Origin: Ulvibacterium marinum
GTDB lineage: Bacteria; Bacteroidota; Bacteroidia; Flavobacteriales; Flavobacteriaceae
DNA length: 64,000 bases
NCBI RefSeq assembly: GCF_003626755.1
Contig: NZ_RBCJ01000001.1
Coordinates: forward strand, 620,001 to 684,000
Direction: 5' to 3'
Within the stretch, counting starts at the first letter, position 1; each line of letters starts with the position of its first letter. The notes under the pieces were generated by a model. That model was not told the origin of the DNA and ran no database searches. It was given only the letters and a program-made list of their open reading frames with translations. Positions 15,240-25,200 of the stretch are shown in pieces. Position numbers and translations under genes: made by a program.

Positions 15240-18200
15240 CGCTTTTAAAATACTCCCTGACCTTGTCCTGAAAATTGCGGCGCAAAGGTAAGGTTTGGCG
15301 ATTTAAAATCTCTGTTTCATTTCGATAATTCTCCAACAACACCGGTTTGGTAAGTATTGGGCTCTGAAACTTCTCCCTATTCACATTGCTCTCTCTTTCC
15401 TCTTTCTTTCCCTGCCTCATAGCGGCATTCTCCAATTTCAATAATTCATATTCCAAATTATTGGCCTTATCTATAGTGCGCTCAGTAATTCCATTCTTCA
15501 AAAGATCGTTTTCAAAATCCTCCATTTGTTTCAATAGTTTCTGTCCCAACTTTCGATCATTACTATTAATCATATCTTCCAATTGCTTTTCAAGCTGCTC
15601 TCGTAAAAGTTGTTGTTCCTTATAGATTTCATAAATCTCCTTAAGTTCTTCTTCTCCCAATGCCCCTTCCTGTTGCCCATTACCCTCTTTTTCTCCCTTT
15701 CCATTTCCACCTTTGCCCTCTTTACCTTTCGACTCCGTGCCTAAATCTTTTGATTCACCATCAGATCCAGGCTCCCCTTCTCCATCGCTTTGTCCTTTCC
15801 CTCCTTGCTTTTCTCCCTCGCCACTTTGTCCTTGGCCTTCTCCCTGCTGAGGTTGACCTTCACCAGATTTTCCCATTCCCTTCATTTTCTCCTTCAATTC
15901 GCCTTGCCCTTTGATAATATCAGGTAATTGAAAGTCATTGCCTTGTCCTGAACCTGAGCCAGACATCATACTTTCTTGCATATTATCCAACAACTTCGCC
16001 AAAAAGTCGGCTAAACTGTTCGATGCATTTAACACATATTTTTGATAGGAAATCCCCTGATAAATCTGATTATCCGCAATGCTTTCCAAGGACTTATCCA
16101 TATTATAGTACACTTCCGTAATTTGTTCATTAACAAACTCGGAAAGTTCGGCACGTCTCAATGAAAGTGCAAAAAGACTATCATCTACATGCTCAAACAA
16201 ATTTCGTAGTTGCTGCTGCTGCCTAACAGTACCCCCAAATTGCGCAATTTCCGCTTCCGAATCCTCCAAAGTGTCATGTAAGCTTTCCTGCTTAAACGAA
16301 AAGGTTACCAGATTATCCAAAATTTGACGTAGCATTTCAGCATCTTCCGTGATAGTAGAACCATTAGCCCCAGAAGCAGATTGTTCCAACGCCTCACTCA
16401 TTTCCTGTATTTTACGAGCCGCTGATTTTTGTTTTTGTTTAGCATTCTGTTGTTGTGATTCCGATTCCACTGGCTCATTTCCTTCCTGATGTTTATTGAT
16501 TTCCTCTAAAGCCTCCTGTTGGTCCTTCTTTATGGACTTCTCGCTCTCCTTGTTCAAATTTAGCTTCAAAGGTTTCTTTAGGTCCTTATTATCCTTATCC
16601 AGATTATCCATTTCCTCAGCTATCTCTTCAAATTCCATATTCAAATTCTGCTGCTCTTTTCCGGAAAAATCGTCCCCAATTTTCAATTCACTTAGTTTGT
16701 CTTGTTCTTTCGCCAGCTTTTCCAGGTCCTTAGCCAGTTGCCTTACCTTTTCAGCAACGTAATATCGTTTTGTAAGTTCCAATAGCTGTTCTAGGTTTCG
16801 TTCGCTGTTCTGTTGCTTTTTGCCTAACTCTTCCAGACGTTTGGTTAGTTCCTCCTTTTTCATTTTGTCCGTAATCTTCGAAAGCTCTTCCAGCAGTTTT
16901 TCGTTTCTTTTGGCCTCCAATTCTTGCCGCTCCAGTCGCTCCTTCAACAGCTTTTTTAATTGATCATCCTCTGTGTCCTTATTCAAATTTTCCTTAAGCT
17001 GTTTACTAAACTTTTGCATCAACGCTTCTTGCTGTTGTTGCTTTCTTAGAAAATCCTTTACTTGGCTCTGATCATTAAAGTTTAGCTGTTGCTTTTCCTT
17101 TTGTTCTTTGTTAATCTCCTTTAAGGTTCCCTTCTGCTTTTTAAAGCTTTCCAATGAGTTATCCAAGTTCTGTATTATTTCCTGTCTAGATTCCAACTCC
17201 TTATTCCTTAGCTGGTCTTCGTCTAAGACCATCGTAGAAAAAATTTGGCTTTTCGTAGATTTCCCTTTGTGAATAGCATCGTTGTCGGTGGCCACAAAAT
17301 AAAAACTATAGGTCTTGCCCCGTTCCAATTCAAGACCGGACGGAAATGTGTAATAGAACTGTTCAAAATTGTTTTTTGATTTAACAAGTCCCAAGGTGTT
17401 TCGTTTCTCACTATCATCATCCGGATAATATACCAAAGAAATATCCTTCAATCTATAGTCATCCGATGCTTCCCCAAAATAATACGAAATATTTGGGTTT
17501 AGTGAATCCAAAACTTGGTTGACCTTGATTCCCGGATAGGCATCTTTTATAACCTTAAAGCGATATTGTAGTTTCTCAAAATCACGAACATTAGCATTCG
17601 ATGTTGAGAGCTCGTAGGGCATATTTTTATATACCCTTTGGGATAGGTCAAAGTCATCGGCCGTCTTTGAAAACGTCAAACTGGTATCCGAGATATGCAA
17701 TTGAATCTCCTCCGTGTTTTCCGAGACAATACTCCACGTAACTTTAGTTCCCTCAGGAAAGGTAGCATTTCCAGTGCTTTTCAAGGTTTCGGATGATTTG
17801 CCCGTATAATTTGGATAGTCCAAGACCATTCTAAAATCCTGTATTGAAGGGACTTCCAAGACATTGAGTGTATACGTTCTGGACCTTACATCATTTGCAA
17901 CAAAGTAAAAATCTGTTTGACTTAAGGGAGGGCGGAATTCATAACGGAACATGCCATCATTATCCTGTAATAGCATCTCTCTTCCATCCACTACTATATG
18001 AACATTCTCCGGCCTCAACTTTCCTTCCGTACTAACCAGCGCAGTAAAAGCCTCGTTTTCCAGAACGTTCAAATCATTCGAAAGGAGCTTAAATACAAAA
18101 GGAGCCGGAGGTTCGTAAGCCATATCATAGTTAACTACTCTTTCATAGGAACCAAAAAAACTGGAAAGATTACCTGAGAGCCATATCAGGCCAAAAACAA

Positions 18201-18681
18201 AAGCTGGTAAGGTTAAATACTTGGCATATTTAAAACTCTCCTTAAAATTCAATGCCGCAACAAAGGGTATAGGTCTCATCCGCTGCGAACGTTGTTCTAT
18301 ACTCGCCAACAAGAGTTCGGATTGGTTCTGATCCTCGGCCAGATCCAGCAAATTATATAGTTTGTCATCAACATCGGAAAAGTGTTTTCCAATCAATAAA
18401 GATGCATCTTTGTTGCTTATACCACTTTTTAGTCGTAGTAAATAGAGCAACGGTGTCAACATAAATCTATAGAACAAAAAAAGTTCTATTCCTATAAAGA
18501 CAAAAAATAAGACAAGTCGGCCAGTAGAACTAAGCCATAAGAAGTATTCCACCGCCAGTATCACTAAAAAAAATAGAAAGCCGATCGCCAAAAACAACAA
18601 GCTGCCCTGTATCAGCATTTTGGTATAGAACCGTTTTGTGAACTGGTTCAGCTTTTCCAATATGTTGTGGTATGTATTCAA
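15232..18681 (-). CDS. DUF4175 family membrane protein with long coiled coil
   Basis: 1149 residues, apparently from a TTG start at 18681 (the next in-frame ATG, at residue 22, would cut an amphipathic segment before the first helix). Three hydrophobic helices lie near residues 25-48, 52-75 and 150-170. A beta-rich extracytoplasmic region follows (about 180-470; YPNYTGKSSETLKS, ATDNDAIHKGKS), then a very long charged coiled coil (about 480-790), a helical part, and a Gly/Glu/Lys/Ser-rich low-complexity segment (about 920-1000), ending in another coiled coil. This fits DUF4175, a large bacterial envelope family of unknown function. It leads the operon with ybeY and mnmG. Confidence 0.85.
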   Translation of the reverse strand: MNTYHNILEKLNQFTKRFYTKMLIQGSLLFLAIGFLFFLVILAVEYFLWLSSTGRLVLFFVFIGIELFLFYRFMLTPLLYLLRLKSGISNKDASLLIGKHFSDVDDKLYNLLDLAEDQNQSELLLASIEQRSQRMRPIPFVAALNFKESFKYAKYLTLPAFVFGLIWLSGNLSSFFGSYERVVNYDMAYEPPAPFVFKLLSNDLNVLENEAFTALVSTEGKLRPENVHIVVDGREMLLQDNDGMFRYEFRPPLSQTDFYFVANDVRSRTYTLNVLEVPSIQDFRMVLDYPNYTGKSSETLKSTGNATFPEGTKVTWSIVSENTEEIQLHISDTSLTFSKTADDFDLSQRVYKNMPYELSTSNANVRDFEKLQYRFKVIKDAYPGIKVNQVLDSLNPNISYYFGEASDDYRLKDISLVYYPDDDSEKRNTLGLVKSKNNFEQFYYTFPSGLELERGKTYSFYFVATDNDAIHKGKSTKSQIFSTMVLDEDQLRNKELESRQEIIQNLDNSLESFKKQKGTLKEINKEQKEKQQLNFNDQSQVKDFLRKQQQQEALMQKFSKQLKENLNKDTEDDQLKKLLKERLERQELEAKRNEKLLEELSKITDKMKKEELTKRLEELGKKQQNSERNLEQLLELTKRYYVAEKVRQLAKDLEKLAKEQDKLSELKIGDDFSGKEQQNLNMEFEEIAEEMDNLDKDNKDLKKPLKLNLNKESEKSIKKDQQEALEEINKHQEGNEPVESESQQQNAKQKQKSAARKIQEMSEALEQSASGANGSTITEDAEMLRQILDNLVTFSFKQESLHDTLEDSEAEIAQFGGTVRQQQQLRNLFEHVDDSLFALSLRRAELSEFVNEQITEVYYNMDKSLESIADNQIYQGISYQKYVLNASNSLADFLAKLLDNMQESMMSGSGSGQGNDFQLPDIIKGQGELKEKMKGMGKSGEGQPQQGEGQGQSGEGEKQGGKGQSDGEGEPGSDGESKDLGTESKGKEGKGGNGKGEKEGNGQQEGALGEEELKEIYEIYKEQQLLREQLEKQLEDMINSNDRKLGQKLLKQMEDFENDLLKNGITERTIDKANNLEYELLKLENAAMRQGKKEERESNVNREKFQSPILTKPVLLENYRNETEILNRQTLPLRRNFQDKVREYFKSDD

Positions 18682-19042
18682 AACAGTGTATATATACTAC
18701 CAAGATACTTGTTATCGGAAATTTTGTCATCAAAAATTTGTTAAAAGGCAAAACATCGTCGGTTTAAAATGCATTCCCCGGCATATGCTCTCCTACTAAA
18801 AGTATCATCCACTATCACTTTAGAGCTATTGAACACTAAACAACCACACAGAACATAACTATCGGTGTTTGCCAAAACTACCAATTGAAATGCCCAAAAA
18901 ACAAGCACCAATGAAACTGCGACATTTACCCTTAGACACTATTTACACTAAGGTCGCCGCGATCAAAAATCATAATTCCAAACATTCCCGCCCATCTTAG
19001 ATACGCCTTTGGCGACTAACCCGCTTTTTATACCTTTGGCGG
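18682..19042. other. Divergent intergenic region between DUF4175 gene and gltX
   Basis: About 360 nt. The right end holds the gltX promoter (19008-19038). The rest shows no frame worth defending and no strong hairpin. It must also carry the promoter of the DUF4175-ybeY-mnmG operon, which I could not locate. Confidence 0.5.
19008..19038 (+). promoter_or_regulatory. gltX promoter, TTTG-N19-TACCTTTG, start codon 4 nt downstream
   Basis: TTTG at 19008-19011 and TACCTTTG at 19031-19038 match both promoter elements with 19-nt spacing. The gltX ATG begins at 19043, 4 nt past the -7 element, the same geometry as at holB, which implies a leaderless or near-leaderless mRNA. Confidence 0.6.
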
Positions 19043-20548
19043 ATGGAAAAGAAAATCCGAGTTCGCTTTGCGCCAAGCCCAACAGGACCCCTTCATATTG
19101 GCGGTGTACGTACAGCCTTGTTCAATTATTTGTTTGCCAAAAAACATAAGGGCGATTTTATTCTTCGGATAGAGGACACCGATCAAAATCGATATGTAGA
19201 AGGAACCGAAGACTATATTATAGAGGCCCTAAACTGGTGCGGTATCCCTTTTGATGAAGGTCCCGAAAAAGATGGAGGTTTTGGTCCATACCGACAAAGT
19301 GAGCGAAAATCCATTTATAAAAAGTACGCTGAAGAACTTATCGCAAAAGGAAAAGCGTATTATGCCTTTGATTCATCAGAAGAGTTGGATTTTCATCGGA
19401 AAGACCATGAAGCCAAGGGAAAAACATTTATCTACAATTGGCACAATCGTCTTAAACTAAACAATTCTCTATCCCGCACTCCAGAAGAAGTTCAAAAACG
19501 TTTAATTTCCGGAAAAGATTATGTGATTCGGTTTTTATCACCTCCTGACGAAAAACTGATATTGAACGATAGTATTCGTGGAGAAATTGAGATAGATACC
19601 AACATTTTGGACGATAAGGTCCTATTCAAAAGTGATGGTATGCCCACCTATCACCTGGCCAATATAGTTGATGATCATTTAATGGAAATTTCACATGTAA
19701 TCCGCGGAGAGGAATGGCTACCCTCCCTAGCACTACATTTACAGTTATATAATGCTTTTAATTGGGAAGCCCCTCAATTTGCCCATTTACCCTTGATCAT
19801 GAAGCCCACGGGCAAAGGGAAGCTCAGTAAGAGAGATGGAGAGAAAATGGGTTTTCCCGTTTTTCCATTGTCTTGGAATGAATCTATTGGCTATAGGGAA
19901 GCGGGGTATTTTCCGGAAGCGGTTATTAACTTCTTGGCTCTATTAGGCTGGAATCCCGGTACAGAACAGGAGCTTTTTTCTCTAGAAGAATTGGTGGATA
20001 CCTTTAGTTTAGAGCGGGTAAATAAATCCGGAGCACGTTTCGACCCTGAAAAGACCAAGTGGTACAATCAGCAATACCTCCAAAAAAAGAACGATACGGA
20101 ATTGGCCGATTTATTCCGTGAATTGCTTGTAAGCACAAAAGGTACGGACTTTGGGAAATCAGAATTATATATCCAGAAAGTGGTTTCCTTAATCAAGGAG
20201 CGGGCGACCTTTGTTTCCGATTTTTGGGAACTAGGTAGTTATTTTTTTGAAGCCCCTACCGAATACAATGAAAAAGCGGCAAAAAAACAATGGAAGGAAA
20301 ATACGCCGAAAATCATGGGGCAATTGGTTTCTGTAACTGAGACCATTGATGATTTCACTTCTGAAAACATAGAAGCTTCTGTAAAAACTTGGATTACCAA
20401 AGAGGGATTTTCCTTTGGACAGGTCATGGCGCCTTTGCGCCTAGCCATCGTTGGGGACTTAAAAGGTCCTCATTTGTTCGATATTATGGAATTGATCGGA
20501 AACGAGGAAAGTATAGGAAGAATCCATAGTGCAATTTCAAATTTGTAG
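19043..20548 (+). CDS. gltX: Glutamate--tRNA ligase
   Basis: 501 residues. Class I aminoacyl-tRNA synthetase that charges tRNA-Glu. The HIGH-type motif is FAPSPTGPLHIGGVRTALFN near residue 10-28 and the KMSKS-type motif is GKGKLSKRDGEKMGFPVFPL near 255. RGEEWLPSLALHLQLYNAF near 225 and DTNILDDKVLFKSDGMPTYH near 190 are standard glutamyl-type blocks. The C-terminal helical anticodon-binding domain is present. The start codon sits 4 nt behind a strong promoter, so no Shine-Dalgarno sequence is possible if transcription starts at the usual distance. Confidence 0.98.
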   Translation: MEKKIRVRFAPSPTGPLHIGGVRTALFNYLFAKKHKGDFILRIEDTDQNRYVEGTEDYIIEALNWCGIPFDEGPEKDGGFGPYRQSERKSIYKKYAEELIAKGKAYYAFDSSEELDFHRKDHEAKGKTFIYNWHNRLKLNNSLSRTPEEVQKRLISGKDYVIRFLSPPDEKLILNDSIRGEIEIDTNILDDKVLFKSDGMPTYHLANIVDDHLMEISHVIRGEEWLPSLALHLQLYNAFNWEAPQFAHLPLIMKPTGKGKLSKRDGEKMGFPVFPLSWNESIGYREAGYFPEAVINFLALLGWNPGTEQELFSLEELVDTFSLERVNKSGARFDPEKTKWYNQQYLQKKNDTELADLFRELLVSTKGTDFGKSELYIQKVVSLIKERATFVSDFWELGSYFFEAPTEYNEKAAKKQWKENTPKIMGQLVSVTETIDDFTSENIEASVKTWITKEGFSFGQVMAPLRLAIVGDLKGPHLFDIMELIGNEESIGRIHSAISNL

Positions 20549-20704
20549 TTTTTCTGCCTCAAGTTTTTATCGTCTCCCGTTAGAAGTCCGATCTAGAATT
20601 TGAATCTTCAGACCGAAATTATAGTTTGTAACAATCTTCTCGAAAAACCTACTTATATACAAAGCCTTTTCGTAAATTCAATCCGTTAACTAAAATCCAA
20701 CGCC

Positions 20705-21631
20705 ATGGGCAACTTTCTTTTGATACCAATTATTTTTTTTGGACTTATCGTCCTTTTTTCCTCTTTTTTCATCGTAAAGCAGCAATCTGCGGTAGTTGTT
20801 GAACGCTTCGGACGGTTTCACAGTATACGCAATTCCGGCTTACAGATGAAAATTCCATTGGTTGACCGTATTGCGGCGCGTTTGGGACTTAAGATTCAAC
20901 AGCTGGATGTTATTGTAGAAACCAAAACGTTGGATGACGTATTCGTAAAGCTTAAAGTTTCCGTGCAGTATGTTGTCATCAAGGAAAAAGTATATGAAGC
21001 CTTCTATAAATTGGAATATCCGCACGACCAGATTACATCTTATGTGTTTGATGTGGTAAGAGCTGAAGTGCCTAAAATGAAATTGGACGATGTTTTCGTA
21101 AAAAAGGACGACATCGCCATAGCTGTAAAATCAGAATTGCAGGACGCTATGTTGGATTACGGTTATGACATCATTAAGACATTGGTAACCGATATTGATC
21201 CGGATGCCCAGGTAAAGGAGGCCATGAACCGTATCAATGCTTCAGAGCGGGAAAAAATCGCTGCACAATTTGAAGGTGATGCCGCTCGTATCCTTATTGT
21301 AGAAAAAGCAAAGGCGGAGGCCGAAAGCAAAAGACTTCAAGGTCAGGGTATCGCCGATCAGCGCAGGGAGATTGCCCGCGGCCTTGAGGAATCCGTGGAG
21401 GTGCTGAACAAGGTGGGAATCAATTCCCAAGAAGCTTCCGCATTGATTGTAGTAACGCAACATTATGACACTTTGCAATCCATTGGTGAGGAGACCAATA
21501 CTAATTTGATTCTATTGCCGAATTCTCCCCAAGCAGGTAGTGATATGCTCAATAATATGGTGGCTTCGTTTACGGCAAGCAATATGATCGGCGAACAGAT
21601 GAAAAAGACGAATCCCAAGAAGCCCGGCTAG
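20705..21631 (+). CDS. SPFH/band-7 (stomatin/prohibitin-like) membrane protein
   Basis: 308 residues. An N-terminal membrane helix (FLLIPIIFFGLIVLFSSFFI) is followed by the SPFH domain (VKQQSAVVVERFGRFHSIRN, DVFVKLKVSVQYVVI) to about residue 190, and then an Ala/Glu-rich coiled coil (REKIAAQFEGDAARILIVEK) to about 240. The family scaffolds membrane microdomains and associates with proteases such as FtsH. The C-terminal tail is polar. No NfeD-type partner gene is adjacent. It appears to be a single-gene unit, convergent with the Omp85-type gene. Confidence 0.92.
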   Translation: MGNFLLIPIIFFGLIVLFSSFFIVKQQSAVVVERFGRFHSIRNSGLQMKIPLVDRIAARLGLKIQQLDVIVETKTLDDVFVKLKVSVQYVVIKEKVYEAFYKLEYPHDQITSYVFDVVRAEVPKMKLDDVFVKKDDIAIAVKSELQDAMLDYGYDIIKTLVTDIDPDAQVKEAMNRINASEREKIAAQFEGDAARILIVEKAKAEAESKRLQGQGIADQRREIARGLEESVEVLNKVGINSQEASALIVVTQHYDTLQSIGEETNTNLILLPNSPQAGSDMLNNMVASFTASNMIGEQMKKTNPKKPG

Positions 21632-21647
21632 TAATAAATCTTCTCTT

Positions 21648-21680
21648 AAAATGGCCAAGAGATGTCATGACCATTTTTAT
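21648..21680. terminator. Weak candidate bidirectional terminator
   Basis: AAAATGG (21648-21654) pairs with CCATTTT (21671-21677), with a 16-nt loop and a short T run, between the convergent band-7 and Omp85-type genes. The stem is short and AT-rich. Confidence 0.35.
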
Positions 21681-21696
21681 ATTATCAGGTCAGATT

Positions 21697-22974
21697 TCAA
21701 AAATATTGGCCGATGCCAAATACAATTCCGTTGGTAGTGTCATTTCCGATGCCAAAGCCGTAATCCAGTCGAAATACTGCGTTAAAAATCCGTTTGTGAA
21801 TAAAACGAATGCCCAATCCAGGATATAACCGTGTTGAAGAACCATCGAACAACTGCGAAAAGTCTTCTCCCGGAGTTCTCCATGAACCGGCATCCACAAA
21901 GGCGTTTCCTTGTACCACGAACCAACCTTTTTCATAAAAAGTATGCCTATACTCAGTATTCAATACAATGGCCGCAGTGCCCCTATCCACCGTATTTCCA
22001 ACCCCACGAATATTGAGCTGATTATCCAAGGTAAAAGGGGCAAAAGGTGAATCCTCATTCCCAATGGCTGCCGCTAGTCGAAATCTGCTGGCCCAATTTC
22101 CTTTTTTTCCTAGTTTTTTGTAGTGGATAAAGTCATTCCTCAGGGATAAAAATGATTTTAAAAAATTCTCCGCTGGCTCATCCCCATTTAAAAACTGAAT
22201 ATACTGCCCGGTAAATTCGCTCAACACCCCATCAAAATATTGATAGTCAATATCCAAATCCACGTATCGGTACGCTAGCCTATACATTATTTTATCCGCT
22301 TCCAATTCCAGAGGTCTATTGGGCAAGGGATCTTCCCCTTCAAATAAATATGATTCCTTAACTAAACTAGCGCCAATTTCCGCTTCATGGTTAAAGCTAA
22401 AAGAGAATATGAGCTTTCCTTCAAACATTTCCGAATTGAACCGATAGTCCTTATCGCCTTCCTCAAAAAAAATAGGTTCTTGGGTCGTTACATTTTGATA
22501 ACCAAACCCGATACCCACTTTATCACTGAATAAAAATGGATGCTCCCAGAAGAAACCGTAGGAATCAAAAACGTTCCTTTCATAAAACCCTCCTAGAAGC
22601 TGATTGTTTCCGAACAGATTGAACTCAAAAGCAGAGACTCTGTATGCAAAACTACCGTCATTTGCAGTGGCAATCCTAAGCCCGGGAATGAGTGTAAAAT
22701 TTTCCTCAATGATATATTTTACAATCACATTGTCATTTTCCGCTTTTACTTCATGGGAAGCATTTGCAATCCCTGGAAGACGTTTTAAACGCTCAACATC
22801 GCCAACGACTTTAAGCGAATCATAGGGGGTGTTCGGCCTCACTTTTACCAAACGTCGCAAGAAGGATTCCTTGGTGCGTTTTAATCCCATAAACTCAAGT
22901 TCCGTTACCATTATGTCCTGGGCATGTCCACAGGTTGTACCCGCTAAAAAAAACAACAATAGAAACTTCTTCAT
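21697..22974 (-). CDS. Omp85/BamA-family outer membrane protein with one POTRA domain
   Basis: I start at ATG 22974 (425 residues), where MKKFLLLFFLAGTTCGHAQD gives a signal peptide; the open frame reaches 15 codons further upstream. One POTRA-like domain spans about residues 22-95 (VTELEFMGLKRTKESFLRRL; ASHEVKAENDNVIVKYIIEE). The rest is a beta barrel with the conserved Omp85 loop motif LNIRGVGNTVDRGTAA near residue 320 and a C-terminal strand ending in phenylalanine (GIVFGIGQYF). Full BamA has five POTRA domains, so this is one of the short single-POTRA members found in Bacteroidota, of unknown substrate. It stands alone. Confidence 0.82.
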   Translation of the reverse strand: MKKFLLLFFLAGTTCGHAQDIMVTELEFMGLKRTKESFLRRLVKVRPNTPYDSLKVVGDVERLKRLPGIANASHEVKAENDNVIVKYIIEENFTLIPGLRIATANDGSFAYRVSAFEFNLFGNNQLLGGFYERNVFDSYGFFWEHPFLFSDKVGIGFGYQNVTTQEPIFFEEGDKDYRFNSEMFEGKLIFSFSFNHEAEIGASLVKESYLFEGEDPLPNRPLELEADKIMYRLAYRYVDLDIDYQYFDGVLSEFTGQYIQFLNGDEPAENFLKSFLSLRNDFIHYKKLGKKGNWASRFRLAAAIGNEDSPFAPFTLDNQLNIRGVGNTVDRGTAAIVLNTEYRHTFYEKGWFVVQGNAFVDAGSWRTPGEDFSQLFDGSSTRLYPGLGIRFIHKRIFNAVFRLDYGFGIGNDTTNGIVFGIGQYF

Positions 22975-23207
22975 CTGAAAGATATGTACATCGATAAATT
23001 GACAACGATGTATGGTCATGTATCCCTAAGACGCGTAAAACCATCATTCCATACAAAATTCGAAAGATTTTGGCTTAATACCGAATTTAAGCTGCATAAG
23101 AGGGTTGTTCCCGGATAGGCTAAGGAAAACTAAAGGTGGGTGGGAAAATGGTCTTAAAATCTTTTAGAACAAGCCGTTTCCAATTGAAAATACCGATTGA
23201 TATATTT

Positions 23208-23234
23208 AGTAGGATAAGAAATCCTTATACTACT
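23208..23234 (-). terminator. Stem-loop at the 3' end of glnS, possible terminator
   Basis: AGTAGGATAAG (23208-23218) and CTTATACTACT (23224-23234) pair over 11 positions with one mismatch and a 5-nt loop. The stem includes the glnS stop codon. There is no T run after it on the minus strand, so an intrinsic terminator is doubtful. Confidence 0.3.
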
Positions 23235-24915
23235 TGTTCTGATCAATTTTTGCCCAGGTATCTCGTAAAGGAACCGTTCTGTTGAACACTAATTTTCCGG
23301 GGTTTGAATCAGTGTCCACATTAAAATAGCCTAGGCGCTGAAATTGAAACCTATCCCCCGCTGTAACATTTTTTAAATTTGGTTCCAAATAGCCGGTAAC
23401 CTTTTGAAGTGAATCGGGGTTAATGAATTCCATAAAATCCTTATCCTTTTGGGTATCCGGACTTTCATGTGTAAAAAGGCGGTCATATAAACGTACTTCG
23501 GCCTCTACCGCATGTTTTACTGAAACCCAATGAAGCGTACCTTTCACTTTTCGCAAACTTTCCTCGGTACCACTACCACTTTTGCTTTTAGGGTCATAGG
23601 TACATTGAACTTCGGTAATATTACCTTCAGCATCCTTGGTACAGCTTTCAGCCTTAATAATATAGGCGTTTTTTAGGCGCACTTCGCCTCCAAGTTTTAG
23701 TCTAAAGAATTTTCTGTTGGCCTCTTCCCGAAAATCCGCTTTTTCTATATAAATCACTCTTGAAAATGGTACCTTTCTACTTCCCGCAGACTCATCCTCA
23801 GGATTGTTCTCGGCATCCAACCATTCTTCATTATCATCCGAATAGTTCGTAATCACCACTTTTAAGGGGTCCAAAACGGCCATGACTCTAGGTGCAATTT
23901 TGTTCAAGTGCTCTCTTACATGAAATTCCAATAAAGACACGTCTATCAAGTTATCCCTTTTTGCTATGCCAATGGTTTCCACAAAGCTGCGAATGGACTC
24001 TGGGGTATAACCACGCCTACGCAATCCGGAAATCGTGGGCATCCTAGGGTCGTCCCAACCATCTACTACATCTTTCTCTACCAATTGCAGCAGTTTCCGT
24101 TTGCTGACCACAGTATGACTCAAGTTCCTACGTGCGAATTCACGTTGTTTTGGGCGAATTCTTTTAGCGTCCACCACTTGATCTAAAAACCAATCATAAA
24201 GCTCACGATGTGGTAGGAATTCCAAAGTACACAAGGAATGCGATACCTGTTCCACATAATCGCTTTCGCCATGTGTCCAATCATACATGGGATAAATACA
24301 CCAATCGGTATTTGTTCTATGGTGCGCTTTATGGAGTATTCGATACATTATCGGGTCCCGCATCAGCATATTGGTAGAGTTCATATCGATTTTTGCACGA
24401 AGCACATGAGTCCCCTCTTCAAAATCACCTCGTTTCATTCCCTCGAACAACTCCAAATTTTCCTTAATTGATCGATTTCGATATGGACTATTGGTTCCCG
24501 GTTCCGTTGGAGTGCCTTTTTGAAAAGCCATCTCCTCCGAAGATTGACTATCTACATAGGCCTTTCCCTCTTTTATTAAAGCAACCGCCCAATCATATAA
24601 TTGCTGAAAATAATCAGATGCATACCGTTCGGTATCCCAAGTATAGCCCAGCCATTCCACATCCCGTTTTATGGCATCCACATATTCCTGCTCCTCTTTG
24701 GTCGGGTTAGTGTCGTCAAACCTTAAGTTGACGGGGGCATTGTAGCGTAGTCCCAATCCAAAATTAAGACAAATGGAGCTTGCATGTCCAATATGAAGAT
24801 ATCCATTGGGTTCCGGTGGAAACCGAAAGCGCAAAGCCTCATTGGGAAAGCCCTTGCCAAGGTCTTCCTCGATGATATGCTCTATGAAATTCAGGGATTT
24901 GGTCGTCTCGTCCAT
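23230..24915 (-). CDS. glnS: Glutamine--tRNA ligase
   Basis: 561 residues from ATG at 24915 (MDETTKSLNFIEHIIEEDLG); the open frame extends 8 codons further up. Class I synthetase with HIGH motif PPEPNGYLHIGHASSICLNF near residue 30-50 and KMSKS-type motif LSHTVVSKRKLLQLVEKDVV near 260. The glutaminyl-specific C-terminal beta-barrel anticodon domain is present (VKHAVEAEVRLYDRLFTHES, ending near FNRTVPLRDTWAKI). A separate gltX in the same window agrees with direct glutaminylation of tRNA-Gln instead of the transamidation route. Confidence 0.97.
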   Translation of the reverse strand: MDETTKSLNFIEHIIEEDLGKGFPNEALRFRFPPEPNGYLHIGHASSICLNFGLGLRYNAPVNLRFDDTNPTKEEQEYVDAIKRDVEWLGYTWDTERYASDYFQQLYDWAVALIKEGKAYVDSQSSEEMAFQKGTPTEPGTNSPYRNRSIKENLELFEGMKRGDFEEGTHVLRAKIDMNSTNMLMRDPIMYRILHKAHHRTNTDWCIYPMYDWTHGESDYVEQVSHSLCTLEFLPHRELYDWFLDQVVDAKRIRPKQREFARRNLSHTVVSKRKLLQLVEKDVVDGWDDPRMPTISGLRRRGYTPESIRSFVETIGIAKRDNLIDVSLLEFHVREHLNKIAPRVMAVLDPLKVVITNYSDDNEEWLDAENNPEDESAGSRKVPFSRVIYIEKADFREEANRKFFRLKLGGEVRLKNAYIIKAESCTKDAEGNITEVQCTYDPKSKSGSGTEESLRKVKGTLHWVSVKHAVEAEVRLYDRLFTHESPDTQKDKDFMEFINPDSLQKVTGYLEPNLKNVTAGDRFQFQRLGYFNVDTDSNPGKLVFNRTVPLRDTWAKIDQNK

Positions 24916-25200
24916 ACCATGCTCATTTTGGAAGCACAAAAGTAGGAAAAATGCCTTTAGTACGGGGCACTAAAAGCGATCACCTTGCGAATATCCAGTT
25001 TCACAACATTTTTAATCCACCCTACAACATTAAATTCCCCACGACTCAATTATATAACATATTTGTTGTTGAATACTATGGAATTGTCAGAAATACGGGG
25101 CATTGCCAAGACCATTGTTTTAATAACCATGGATACCGTGAATTTATCGAGCATCACATAAGACGATAAGCTCCGAAGTCCCTTAAAACGACAACTACTT
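24916..25200. other. Divergent intergenic region upstream of the adhesin locus
   Basis: 285 nt between glnS and the CTD protein gene. It must hold promoters for both. I found no full TTTG/TAnnTTTG pair that I would commit to, and no gene. Confidence 0.4.
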
